The notes: a model not told the origin generated them from the letters alone. A stretch of DNA of 64,000 nucleotides from Anaerocolumna sp. MB42-C2 (GCF_030913705.1 NZ_CP133190.1:4985501-5049500), one strand, 5' to 3'; shown: positions 8,507 to 16,834, counted from the stretch's first letter. Translations and numbers: made by a program.

Positions 8507-10116
8507 AAAAATTGATTCAGGTTTTGCCTTATTTTATCCTTGCAATGGGTTTTGCAATAGTAGCGGCTATTTTAGACGGGCAGGTCTCAAGAAAAATGAT
8601 GTTAACTTTGGATTATGCCTTAAAGGGGGATGTTAGTACCATAAAAGCGATAGCACCTGTGCTTTTATTAAACGCTGCGGCTTTAGTACCCCTTGGTATA
8701 ATCGTCGCATTAACCAATAATTTATATAAAAAGAAAGCAAATGTATTACTGAAAAAATATTATGTGACAAAGGTATTTCATAAAGATATAGCGGAATTCC
8801 AAAAAGAAAACAATGCAAAGTATTTGTCCAGTATGACCAATGATTTTAATACCCTGGAAAATAATCTGATTACAGGTATTTATACGGTAGGTAACGGTAC
8901 GGTAAGTTTTCTGGTTGGTATCTGGCTTATATCTACCGTGGACCCGTCCATGATTTTTTTATCTATTATTATAATTGGTATAAACCTATTGATTTCTGTT
9001 ATAACTGCAAGACCAATTAAAAAGGCATATAAAGAAAGAAGTGATATGTTTGATGGGTATACCTCTTATATCAAAGAGGTATTGTCGGCGTTTCATATAG
9101 TGAAAAATTATAATCTGCAGGATAAAGTAACGGAAGATTATTATAAGAAAAGTGATGAAATTCAGCATAAAGGTTTTTTGATTGAACGTATGGTATCTTA
9201 TATAAACAGTACAGAGAATTTTGTAATGATCGGTTCTTTATACGGAGTTATTTGCATTATCGGGTATTACGCAGTAAAGGGTGATATAACCCCCGGAGGA
9301 GTTTTATTGGTAGTGGAAGGCTTGGGACGTATGGCCTGGCCATTGTTTGAAATAAGTGAAAGCCTTCCGAAATTATTTACCTCGGGAAATCTGATTAAGA
9401 AAATGGAAGATACATTAAAGAATACCAATACCCATGAGGAAACGGTAGAACTTGCGGAATTTAAAAAGAATATCGAATTTCAGAATGTGGGATTTCATTA
9501 TGAAGATGATGAGAGAATCATTTTATCAGATATAAACTTAGAATTTAAAAAGAACGGTAAGTATCTGATTGTGGGACCAAGCGGGGGAGGAAAATCCACT
9601 TTATTAAAGCTTTTCCGTAAATATTTTTATCCTACCTGGGGGGAGATATTTATTGATGGATTTAATATGAAAGATATTAAGAAAGAGCAGTATTATTCTC
9701 TGGTCGCCAATATTGAACAGCAGGTATTTATCTTTGAAGATACGATTAAAAATAACATAACTTTGTATAAGGATTATTCGGAGGATGAAATCAGTGCGGC
9801 TGTCACTGCTTCCGGTCTTGACGATTTTATTTCTGATCTCCCGGAGGGAATGAATACGATTATTTATGATAACGGAAGAAATATATCCGGAGGTGAGAGA
9901 AGCCGAATCGTTATTGCAAGAGCTTTATTAAATAAAGCAAGTATTCTGTTTATGGATGAAGCATTTGCCTCTCTGGATATGGATAGAGCAAGGGAAATCG
10001 AAAATACGATTCTGAACTTAAAAGACATTACGGTTATTAATGTAAGTCATGTAATCTTTAAAGATACAAAAGCTAAATATGACAGGGTGATCACTGTTAA
10101 AAAGACAGCATATTAG
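8500..10116 (+). CDS. ABC exporter half-transporter, subunit B
   Basis: A 538-residue partner of the preceding exporter, starting at the ATG that overlaps its stop. The membrane domain covers about residues 1-300. The ATPase carries Walker A GPSGGGKST near residue 358, the altered signature ISGGERSR, Walker B ILFMDEA and the switch His in NVSH. Both subunits keep the Walker B Glu, so neither site is plainly degenerate. The gene is followed by 119 bp of AT-rich DNA and then by the insertion sequence. Confidence 0.87.
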   Translation: MVKKLIQVLPYFILAMGFAIVAAILDGQVSRKMMLTLDYALKGDVSTIKAIAPVLLLNAAALVPLGIIVALTNNLYKKKANVLLKKYYVTKVFHKDIAEFQKENNAKYLSSMTNDFNTLENNLITGIYTVGNGTVSFLVGIWLISTVDPSMIFLSIIIIGINLLISVITARPIKKAYKERSDMFDGYTSYIKEVLSAFHIVKNYNLQDKVTEDYYKKSDEIQHKGFLIERMVSYINSTENFVMIGSLYGVICIIGYYAVKGDITPGGVLLVVEGLGRMAWPLFEISESLPKLFTSGNLIKKMEDTLKNTNTHEETVELAEFKKNIEFQNVGFHYEDDERIILSDINLEFKKNGKYLIVGPSGGGKSTLLKLFRKYFYPTWGEIFIDGFNMKDIKKEQYYSLVANIEQQVFIFEDTIKNNITLYKDYSEDEISAAVTASGLDDFISDLPEGMNTIIYDNGRNISGGERSRIVIARALLNKASILFMDEAFASLDMDRAREIENTILNLKDITVINVSHVIFKDTKAKYDRVITVKKTAY

Positions 10117-10180
10117 TAACTGGGATGCTATTATCTTAATACATATAATTAAAAATATATTTATAAAATAGAAATATGAA

Positions 10181-10235
10181 ATTTAAAGATAGTTAACAGA
10201 AAAATAGATTTAAAGATAGTTAACAGAAAAATAGA
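10181..10235. repeat. Tandem pair of the 27-bp unit at the left edge of the IS
   Basis: The unit beginning TTTAAAGATAGTTAACAG occurs at 10182-10208 and again at 10209-10235 with no gap. The second copy abuts the IS left end and matches the copy at the right end (28 bp counting one more A), so it is read as the target duplication. The first copy is extra. Confidence 0.85.
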
Positions 10236-10276
10236 TGTCAACCGTTTTTGAAAATGTCCTCAAAAAGTTTAAACAT

Positions 10277-10298
10277 AAGCACCAGATTTCTGGTGCTT
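10277..10298. terminator. Hairpin inside the left end of the IS
   Basis: A perfect 10-bp stem (AAGCACCAGA with TCTGGTGCTT, 2-base centre) just inside the IS, downstream of the transposase. It is followed by AGTTTTAAAT on the plus strand. It may stop transcription entering or leaving the element. Confidence 0.5.
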
Positions 10299-10384
10299 AG
10301 TTTTAAATAGTACTTTAGGAGAAAATCCATAGCTCAGTCGGTATTTGGATAACCTTAATAAACCTACAGACTTCGAAATATCAG

Positions 10385-11782
10385 TTAAGCTACATCTTTT
10401 CTATGTAATTGACTTTTAGCGTACTTTTCAAATGATGCCTGCTTCCAAGGATGGTTCATAGGAGGTATGTATTTCTTTTTTGGTAATTCCGGAATGGTCG
10501 CTAAATCAAATGCTTTTGAAGAAAGCTTGTGTTCCGGAAGTAACTCAAGTGCATAAACCTGCTCACCAATACAACTAAAAAGTTCACCATTGAATGATCT
10601 AATTACCATTGCTGTGGTGCCCTTACGATGGTGTACAGCGATTCCTTGACTGTTTACAGGAAGATAGTATTCATTTTGATATTTCAGGCAACTTCCGTTA
10701 TCTATCTTTCTAGAAGATAATACCGCCAACGTCAGATTGATTTTATCACTATCTGGTTGCATTTCGAACACAGATTTGATACTATCAATAGGTAAAGCGA
10801 ACTGCTTATTAAATTTCTTTATATAGGTGTGGAGAAATTGATTGGCTTGCTGAATGCTGGTTACATTCGCAAGTCGGAGTTCAACAGGAAGGCGGGATTG
10901 AAGAGTGCCAAACATTCTTTCAACCCGCCCTTTTGCTTGTGCAACGCTGGAAGTACGAATGTCGATTCCTAATTGTTTGCAGGCATAACCAAACTGAGTA
11001 AAGGTATCTTTCTCTAAAGAGGTTTCATGCTTCTTTTTATACTCAAATACAGTTCGGTTGTCAGTAAAAAATTGATATGGAATGCCATAATTACTAAGAA
11101 CCTGATAGAGAACATGATAATAGCCATTTAATGTTTCTTGTTCATCAAAGTAGGCGCCAACAATCTGCCCTGTGGCATCATCAACGGCGATGTGGAGTTG
11201 TGTTTTGAATTGCCCAAACCAAAGGTGTAGGGACGCATCCATTTGAAGCATTTCACCGAAATACGCGCATCTAGGATGCCTAGGATGCGAATCCTCCAGA
11301 TCCATGATGGAACTTTGAATAATAGCTGCTTTCTTTTTAGACTTAGTCTTTGATTGAATAGCCTTTAGTGCTTTTTTTACCGCTTTCTTGGAAGAACGGT
11401 TTGCTTTAGGAGAAAGGATGTATTCCTTTCTAAGAATAGAAGTAATGGCACTGACAGATACACTGATATGTTCTTTTTCTTTGAGAAGTTCAGAGTAATG
11501 GGTCAGATTGCAGTCACTGTACTTGGTACGATATAAGTCCAAGATTAACTGTTTTGTATCTGTAGGAAGAGTAATGGCCGGCTGTCGCCCTCGGTTACCA
11601 TGAATAAAGAAAGACTTACCTTGTTCTTGATAGCCCTTTATTAAGCGATTGATGTGTCGATCTGAACAACCTATTTTAAGAGCAGCTGTTTTCTTATTAC
11701 CATTTGTGTCTACGAGTTTTTTAATGACCTCGTACTTTTGGTTTTCGTCCATTGTTAGTAATACCTTTCTGATTGTGTCCAC
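10385..11782 (-). CDS. IS1202-group (ISNCY) DDE transposase
   Basis: A 465-residue transposase that cuts and joins the IS ends. An N-terminal helix-turn-helix region (about residues 14-60, KTAALKIGCSDRHINRLIKG) is followed by a DDE catalytic core: Asp182 in QMDASLHLWFG, Asp241 in FTDNRTVFEYK and Glu288 in AQAKGRVERMFG. The order and wording of these motifs match the IS1202 group. The frame is intact and full length, so the element may still be mobile. It is the only gene between the inverted repeats. Confidence 0.88.
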   Translation of the reverse strand: MDTIRKVLLTMDENQKYEVIKKLVDTNGNKKTAALKIGCSDRHINRLIKGYQEQGKSFFIHGNRGRQPAITLPTDTKQLILDLYRTKYSDCNLTHYSELLKEKEHISVSVSAITSILRKEYILSPKANRSSKKAVKKALKAIQSKTKSKKKAAIIQSSIMDLEDSHPRHPRCAYFGEMLQMDASLHLWFGQFKTQLHIAVDDATGQIVGAYFDEQETLNGYYHVLYQVLSNYGIPYQFFTDNRTVFEYKKKHETSLEKDTFTQFGYACKQLGIDIRTSSVAQAKGRVERMFGTLQSRLPVELRLANVTSIQQANQFLHTYIKKFNKQFALPIDSIKSVFEMQPDSDKINLTLAVLSSRKIDNGSCLKYQNEYYLPVNSQGIAVHHRKGTTAMVIRSFNGELFSCIGEQVYALELLPEHKLSSKAFDLATIPELPKKKYIPPMNHPWKQASFEKYAKSQLHRKDVA

Positions 11783-11880
11783 CTCATTTCTAAGTCATGA
11801 GGTTCTATTATAATATATGAACGACTAATTGGGACATAATCATTTGTGGTACACTAAGACATTATCATAAATGAATCATA

Positions 11881-11908
11881 ATTTAAAGATAGTTAACAGA
11901 AAAATAGA
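11881..11908. repeat. Right-hand copy of the 28-bp IS target duplication
   Basis: It is identical over 28 bp to 10208-10235 and in the same orientation. It immediately follows the IS right end and overlaps the -35 region of the promoter that drives the candidate RNA to the right. Confidence 0.85.
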
Positions 11909-11936
11909 TTGAATTATTGATAGAATATGTTATAAT
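11909..11936 (+). promoter_or_regulatory. Sigma-A-type promoter for the candidate RNA
   Basis: TTGAAT at 11909-11914 and TATAAT at 11931-11936 are separated by 16 bp. The predicted start is near 11943, right before the structured region. Confidence 0.55.
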
Positions 11937-11942
11937 ATATAT

Positions 11943-12150
11943 ACTTTTAGGATTGGAGGGTTGCTTAAAAATGGGTATTTTTTTATATAAATTTCGTTTC
12001 AAAGCTTTATGTAACTAATTTAATAGTGCTTAAAGGCTCTGCCTGGTGCAGGGTAAACGGGATTGGTCTGCCTATTTTTAAGATAACCTTTTACAGAATG
12101 TAATATGGATATTGGAAAAAGGAGGGATAATCTGCCCTCTTTTTTGTATG
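11943..12150 (+). ncRNA. Candidate structured small RNA of about 200 nt
   Basis: The stretch has its own promoter and a terminator, and no open frame of note. A long helix can form between about 11958-11977 (containing GCTTAAAAATGGG) and about 12071-12091 (containing CCTATTTTTAAGATAACC), about 18 pairs with a few G-U. It encloses about 95 nt with a GC-rich inner hairpin (CTCTGC with GCAGGG). A terminator hairpin with AGGAGGG and CCCTC arms and six T residues ends near 12148. A rod closed by its own ends is compatible with a 6S-like RNA, but I cannot match it to a known family. It could instead be a long leader of hflX. Confidence 0.45.
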
Positions 12151-12334
12151 CTCATTTATAACCCGGGTTAATTAAGATTTTAAATTTTAATTTTCAATTT
12201 AAATAGAAGAAATATATTGTTAAATTAGAAATTTAATATTTTTATACTTAATTTAGGGTAAGGTTAACGAATAGATATTTAATTTTAATATAGGTCATTA
12301 GGACACTTCGCATACTATTTATAATAATATTAGG

Positions 12335-12395
12335 TATAATATCCTCCGTTTATCAGTTACGGACAGAAGTCTGCACATTTATCAAAATGGAGGAT
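12335..12395 (+). promoter_or_regulatory. hflX leader hairpin that can hide the ribosome site
   Basis: ATCCTCCGTTT at 12341-12351 can pair over 11 positions (one G-U) with AAATGGAGGAT at 12385-12395, which contains the Shine-Dalgarno sequence of hflX. A second small hairpin (CGGAC, AGAA, GTCTG) lies inside. TATAAT occurs at 12320-12325 and 12335-12340 without a good -35; only a start from the first would include the whole stem. The pairing implies translational control. Confidence 0.5.
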
Positions 12396-12400
12396 TTTAT

Positions 12401-13705
12401 ATGGAACAAAGAGAAAAAGCAATTCTTATCGGAGCTAATTTAAATAATAATGAGGATTTTACAAATTCCATGGAGGAATTAAGGAATCTGGCAGCAGCCT
12501 GTGATATTGATTCGGTAGGAGAAGTGAGCCAGAATTTGAGCAGGATTAATGCACAGTATTATTTGGGAAAAGGAAAGATTCTGGAAGTATGCGAAAAGGT
12601 AAATGAACTTGGAGCAGAACTGGTAATCTTTAATGATGAATTATCACCATCCCAGGTACGTAATCTGGAGGAAACCATTGATTGCAGAGTTATAGACCGG
12701 ACTGTGTTAATCTTGGATATATTTGCACAGAGAGCAAAAACCAAAGAGGCGCAGCTTCAGGTTGAAATAGCACATTTACAATATATGCTGCCAAGATTGA
12801 TTGGTTCAGCAGAAGCATTAGGACGTCAGGGCGGTGGCTCAGGATTAAAAAATAAAGGTTCAGGAGAAAAGAAATTAGAGTTAGACCGCAGAAAACTTGA
12901 AGACCGAATCAGTGCTCTTAATAAAGAATTGGAGTTGCTTGTTTCAAGAAGGCAAAACCAGCGTAAATGGAGAAAGAAAAATGAGATTCCGGTGGTTGCT
13001 CTAGTAGGGTATACCAATGCGGGTAAATCAACAATTATGAATGTTATGCTAAAGCTTTATAATCCCATTGCGGAAAAAGAGGTGTTTGAAAAGGATATGT
13101 TATTTGCAACGCTTGAAACTTCCGTAAGAAATATAACCCTGCCCGATAACAAAAGTTTTTTGCTGACGGATACGGTTGGGTTTATCAGTAAGTTACCTCA
13201 TCATCTGGTGAGGGCATTCCGCTCTACTTTAGAAGAAGTAGCTGAAGCAGATCTGTTGATTTTAGTTATTGACTATTCTAATCCATATTATAAAAAACAG
13301 ATGGAGGTTACTCAGGAAACCTTAAAGGAGTTGGGAGCGGATCAAATACCGATAATTTATGCCTTTAATAAATGTGATTTAGCAAAGCAGTTCCAGGATA
13401 ATGCTGATATATCTAATAAGCCATTGGATTTAAATATGGAGCAAGCGAAACCGGAATCCGTCATAATATCAGCGAAGAAAAAGATTGGAATGGATGATTT
13501 AACATCAGCTATTAAAAAACATGTTTTTGCTGATTATGTTAAACTTGAATTGTGCATCCCCTATCAAAACGGAAATGTGGTTTCTTATCTTAATGACCAT
13601 GCTTCTATTTTATCCAGCCGATATGAGAGTAACGGTATATGGATCGTGGCAGAATGTAAGAAAACGGATTATGATAAACTTAAGGCATATGAAGCAGTCA
13701 TGTAA
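12401..13705 (+). CDS. hflX: Ribosome-associated GTPase HflX
   Basis: A 434-residue GTPase that binds the large ribosomal subunit and can split stalled ribosomes. The N-terminal HflX domain contains the conserved YYLGKGK and FNDELSPSQ stretches and a glycine-rich RQGGGSGLKNKG segment. The G domain shows G1 GYTNAGKST at about 203-211, G3 DTVGF, G4 NKCD and G5 SAKK. Length and order are normal. AATGGAGGA precedes the ATG and is part of a possible sequestering hairpin. HflX homologues are often induced by heat or ribosome-targeting drugs, which would suit leader-based control. Confidence 0.92.
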   Translation: MEQREKAILIGANLNNNEDFTNSMEELRNLAAACDIDSVGEVSQNLSRINAQYYLGKGKILEVCEKVNELGAELVIFNDELSPSQVRNLEETIDCRVIDRTVLILDIFAQRAKTKEAQLQVEIAHLQYMLPRLIGSAEALGRQGGGSGLKNKGSGEKKLELDRRKLEDRISALNKELELLVSRRQNQRKWRKKNEIPVVALVGYTNAGKSTIMNVMLKLYNPIAEKEVFEKDMLFATLETSVRNITLPDNKSFLLTDTVGFISKLPHHLVRAFRSTLEEVAEADLLILVIDYSNPYYKKQMEVTQETLKELGADQIPIIYAFNKCDLAKQFQDNADISNKPLDLNMEQAKPESVIISAKKKIGMDDLTSAIKKHVFADYVKLELCIPYQNGNVVSYLNDHASILSSRYESNGIWIVAECKKTDYDKLKAYEAVM

Positions 13706-13713
13706 AAAAGTTA

Positions 13714-13742
13714 TTGACAGATTTTTATCAATAAGCTATTAT
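13714..13742 (+). promoter_or_regulatory. Promoter of the mntP riboswitch transcript
   Basis: TTGACA at 13714-13719 and TATTAT at 13737-13742 are separated by 17 bp. The predicted start is near 13749, just before the aptamer. It begins 9 bp after the hflX stop. Confidence 0.75.
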
Positions 13743-13754
13743 ATTTTTAATGTG

Positions 13755-13917
13755 ATAAGGGAGTAGTTAGCATGTTTGTGTAACGAAGCCAACATACTGA
13801 TAGTTTCTATCTGGTTTTGTTTTAAATAACGAGACTTATCTACAGCTTTAAGGCTGTAGGTAGGTCTTTTATTATTTATTAGGAAGTCAGCGCTAGAGTC
13901 TGAAGCCAGACTTTTTT
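13755..13917 (+). promoter_or_regulatory. yybP-ykoY (manganese) riboswitch with expression platform
   Basis: The aptamer hallmarks are visible: AAGGGAGTAGTTAGC at the 5' side and GCCAACATACTGATAG further on, as in the yybP-ykoY class, which binds Mn2+. Downstream, a 15-bp stem at 13832-13866 (AGACTTATCTACAGC with GCTGTAGGTAGGTCT) ends in TTTT, and a second hairpin at 13897-13912 (AGTCTG, AAGC, CAGACT) is followed by a T run. The next gene is mntP, a classic target of this riboswitch, so Mn2+ would be expected to raise mntP expression. Confidence 0.85.
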
Positions 13918-13950
13918 ACCTTATATTTTTCAATCAAAGGAGAAAGAATA

Positions 13951-14529
13951 ATGAATTTATTAGAATTATTAATTTTAGCTGTTGGTCTATCTATGGATGC
14001 ATGTGCGGTAGCAGTATGTAAAGGTTTATCCTTTCGTAAGATTACACCAAAGCATCTCATAACAGTAGGGTTGTATTTTGGTATATTCCAGGCTGTTATG
14101 CCTCTGATCGGTTACCTATTGGGAATTCAGTTCAGTGATAAAATTACGAGTATTGATCATTGGATTGCATTTGTATTATTAGGGATAATAGGAATACATA
14201 TGATTAAAGAGGCTTTAAGTAAAGATGAGGAGTCCTGCTGCACAGATGAGAAAGATAATTCTTTAAGTTTTAAGAATATGGTGGTTTTAGCGGTTGCTAC
14301 AAGTATTGATGCTTTAGCTGTGGGTATTACCTTTGCATTTTTAAAAGTAGATATCATACCGGCTGTATCATTTATTGGCTTGGTTACTTTTACTTTATCT
14401 GTAATAGGTGTTTTAATCGGCAATATTTTTGGTACTAAATTTAAATCTAAGGCTGAATTGGCAGGAGGTATCATATTAGTCTGTCTTGGCTTCAAGATTT
14501 TATTGCAGCATCTTGGAATTTTGGGTTAA
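13951..14529 (+). CDS. mntP: Manganese efflux pump MntP
   Basis: A 192-residue membrane protein of the MntP (DUF204) family, which exports Mn2+. It has about six hydrophobic segments in two related halves, and each half carries the family Asp motif: LSMDACAVAVCKG near residue 15 and ATSIDALAVGITF near residue 118. Length fits the family. AAAGGAG precedes the ATG. The yybP-ykoY riboswitch upstream gives independent support for the function. Confidence 0.92.
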   Translation: MNLLELLILAVGLSMDACAVAVCKGLSFRKITPKHLITVGLYFGIFQAVMPLIGYLLGIQFSDKITSIDHWIAFVLLGIIGIHMIKEALSKDEESCCTDEKDNSLSFKNMVVLAVATSIDALAVGITFAFLKVDIIPAVSFIGLVTFTLSVIGVLIGNIFGTKFKSKAELAGGIILVCLGFKILLQHLGILG

Positions 14530-14540
14530 GGAGGTGTTAA

Positions 14541-14599
14541 GTTTGAAAGTTCCCTTTCAAACTACTTATTAAAGCAGTAACGCAGACAGGTCTGCGTTA
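14541..14599 (+). promoter_or_regulatory. Two perfect hairpins between mntP and the methyltransferase gene
   Basis: GTTTGAAAG and CTTTCAAAC (14541-14562) form a 9-bp stem with a 4-base loop. TAACGCAGA and TCTGCGTTA (14578-14599) form another 9-bp stem with loop CAGG. The second ends 3 bp before the AGGAGG of the next gene. Neither has a good T run, so an RNA-level role such as processing or control of the next gene is possible. Confidence 0.45.
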
Positions 14600-14615
14600 T
14601 GCAGGAGGTATAAAT

Positions 14616-15542
14616 ATGAATTTTAAAGAATGCTTTGAAAATAATAAGGTTATATTAATGGAGGGCGCAGTTGGAGAACGCCTGAAAAATGAGTACAATA
14701 TATATCCGGACAAACAGGTAGCGCTGGCCGGTCTAATTTATCGAGATGACAATAAAGTGGCACTTAAAAAAATATATAGCCAATATGTAGAAATTGGGTT
14801 AAAATATGGATATCCCGTTATGCTTACAACCCCAACCAGAAGAGCAAACAGATATAACGTCAAATGCTCAGATTACGGTAAAAATATAATTCGTGATAAT
14901 ATGGAATTTTTGCTGGATGTAAAATCTAACTATACACATCCAATCTATATAGGCGGGTTAATGGGTTGCAAAGGGGATGCTTATAAGGCGACGGAGATAT
15001 TAAGTGAAGCAAAAGCCTATGAATTTCACTCCTGGCAGGCAAAACTATTCAGAGAAGCGAAAGCAGATTATCTATTTGCCGGTATTATGCCTGCTCTTAC
15101 AGAAGCTGTAGGTATGGCCATAGCAATGGAGGAAACCGGGTTACCCTATATCATTAGTTTTATGATACGGGATAACGGAAGATTAATTGACGGTACCCCT
15201 ATTTCGGAAGCAATAGAAGTTATTGATAAAGCAACTAGGAGAAATCCAATTTGTTATATGACAAATTGTGTGCATCCGAACACTTTATATAAAGCCTTGA
15301 ACTGTTCTTTTAATCAGGTGCCTGCAGTGATTAAAAGGTTTTGCGGTATACAGGCCAATGCCTCACCGATGACACCGGAAGAGTTAGAGAGCGGCAGGGA
15401 AATTATTGTTTCTGATTACATGGAACTGGCCGATGGAATGATAAGATTACACCAGGAATATAATCTTAAAATTCTTGGAGGTTGCTGTGGAACGGATCAC
15501 ATTTATATGGAGGAAGTTGCAAAAGGACTAAATAACAGGTAA
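14616..15542 (+). CDS. Homocysteine S-methyltransferase family protein
   Basis: A 308-residue enzyme of the Zn-dependent homocysteine S-methyltransferase family, which moves a methyl group from S-methylmethionine, SAM or a related donor to a thiol such as homocysteine. The N-terminal LMEGAVGERL matches the family start. The zinc ligands are seen as the Cys in MTNCVHP near residue 217 and the Cys pair in GGCCGTD near residue 290. GCAGGAGGT precedes the ATG. The donor is uncertain. Confidence 0.82.
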   Translation: MNFKECFENNKVILMEGAVGERLKNEYNIYPDKQVALAGLIYRDDNKVALKKIYSQYVEIGLKYGYPVMLTTPTRRANRYNVKCSDYGKNIIRDNMEFLLDVKSNYTHPIYIGGLMGCKGDAYKATEILSEAKAYEFHSWQAKLFREAKADYLFAGIMPALTEAVGMAIAMEETGLPYIISFMIRDNGRLIDGTPISEAIEVIDKATRRNPICYMTNCVHPNTLYKALNCSFNQVPAVIKRFCGIQANASPMTPEELESGREIIVSDYMELADGMIRLHQEYNLKILGGCCGTDHIYMEEVAKGLNNR

Positions 15543-15736
15543 ATGAAACGATAGATTTGTTGCAGTTTTGCCTTGCGGCTAAATAAATTAGTTAATGGGA
15601 ATAGAATTTTAAAATACAATATGACATTTAAGTCAGACAGAAATTTTGATAGAAAGGAAGAAAGGGAGTTCTTGCGTATATATAGATTAGGCATATAATC
15701 ACAAGATTTGCATTAACTCTATTTCAGGAAAAAAAT

Positions 15737-16762
15737 ATGTATAGTTTTATGAATGATTACAGTGAGGGTGCACATCCTGCTATATTAGAGCTGTTAATGA
15801 AGTCCAATCTGGAACAGAATGCAGGTTACGGGGAAGATATCCATACGGCAAAAGCAAAAACTTCTATTAAGAAGCTGCTTCATAATGATAAAACGGACAT
15901 CCATTTTATTCCCGGCGGGACACAGACTAATCTTTTGGTGATATCCTCCTTTTTACGCCCTTTTCAATGCGTAATAGCGGCAGAGACGGGTCATATTAAC
16001 GTACATGAGACAGGAGCGATAGAAGCTACCGGACATAAAGTAGTTGCCATGCCATGCTTTAACGGTAAACTGACACCAGCCGTAATTCAGTCAGCTCTTG
16101 ATCATCACACCGACGAACATATGGTACAGCCCAAGATGGTATATATATCTGATTCAACGGAACTTGGAACAATCTATACTAAGTCTGAATTAACTGCTCT
16201 TCATGATATCTGTAAGGAAAAAGGACTGATTCTTTTTATGGATGGTGCCCGAATGGGATCCGCATTAACTTGTAAGGAAAATGATCTGGAATTAAAAGAT
16301 ATTGCTAATCTGGTAGATATCTTCTATATCGGCGGTACAAAAAACGGAGCACTCCTTGGTGAAGCATTGATTATTTGTAAAGAAGAACTCAAGGAAGACT
16401 TCCGTTATCTGATTAAACAAAGAGGAGCTTTGATGGCGAAAGGATTTGTTACCGGTATCCAGTTTGAAGCCTTATTTGAAAATAATTTGTTTTTTGAACT
16501 GGGAGCCCACGCGAATCATATGGCAGAGCAAATCGCAGAGGCCTTAAAAGAGAAGGGTTATCCGTTTTTTGCTCCGGTTGGAACAAACCAGTTATTCCCC
16601 ATTCTGCCGGATGAAGTTATAGAGAAATTAGAAAAGGAATTTGTCTTCTCCCTCCAAAAGAAAGTAGATGAAACACATAGTGCAGTTCGTTTTGTCACTT
16701 CCTGGGCTACAACTCAGCAAAGTGTAGATGCCTTATGCGATTTTTTTCAGGGAATAAAATAA
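15737..16762 (+). CDS. Low-specificity L-threonine aldolase family (PLP enzyme)
   Basis: A 341-residue fold-type I PLP enzyme that would split threonine or allo-threonine to glycine and acetaldehyde. The conserved GGTQTN motif lies near residue 60, the cofactor-binding Asp in FMDGARMGSAL near residue 170, and the likely Schiff-base Lys in FYIGGTKNGALLGE near residue 200. AGGAAAAA lies before the ATG. It sits alone, with a terminator after it. Related beta-eliminating lyases are a less likely alternative. Confidence 0.85.
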   Translation: MYSFMNDYSEGAHPAILELLMKSNLEQNAGYGEDIHTAKAKTSIKKLLHNDKTDIHFIPGGTQTNLLVISSFLRPFQCVIAAETGHINVHETGAIEATGHKVVAMPCFNGKLTPAVIQSALDHHTDEHMVQPKMVYISDSTELGTIYTKSELTALHDICKEKGLILFMDGARMGSALTCKENDLELKDIANLVDIFYIGGTKNGALLGEALIICKEELKEDFRYLIKQRGALMAKGFVTGIQFEALFENNLFFELGAHANHMAEQIAEALKEKGYPFFAPVGTNQLFPILPDEVIEKLEKEFVFSLQKKVDETHSAVRFVTSWATTQQSVDALCDFFQGIK

Positions 16763-16787
16763 GTAGATGACTTTCTGCATGAGGAAT

Positions 16788-16834
16788 AAGAAATTGCTTC
16801 AGAACGGGCTGAAATTTCTTGTTCCTTTTCTTTT
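16788..16834 (+). terminator. Rho-independent terminator after the aldolase gene
   Basis: AAGAAATTGCTTCAG and CTGAAATTTCTT form a stem around the loop AACGGG, with a small asymmetric bulge, followed by GTTCCTTTTCTTTT. Confidence 0.7.

Larger units (their letters stand above)
10236..11880 (-). mobile_element. Insertion sequence of the IS1202 group (about 1645 bp)
   Basis: The ends form an imperfect inverted repeat: TGTCAACCGTTTTTGAAAAT at the left and, on the other strand, TATGATTCATTTATGATAAT at the right, agreeing at 17 of the first 25 positions. The element contains one transposase gene on the minus strand. It is bordered by a 28-bp direct repeat (10208-10235 and 11881-11908). Target duplications of this length are known for the long-duplication branch of the IS1202 group, which supports the family call. 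Confidence 0.85.

Noticed and set aside
10181..10235. The 27-bp IS-flanking repeat as a dif/Xer recombination site
   Set aside because: Some IS1202 relatives target Xer sites, but those give short duplications, and this sequence has no recognisable XerC/XerD arms.
10330..10342. TAGCTCAGTCGGT, identical to a tRNA D-arm stretch
   Set aside because: No acceptor stem, anticodon arm or T-arm can be built around it, and it lies inside the insertion sequence.
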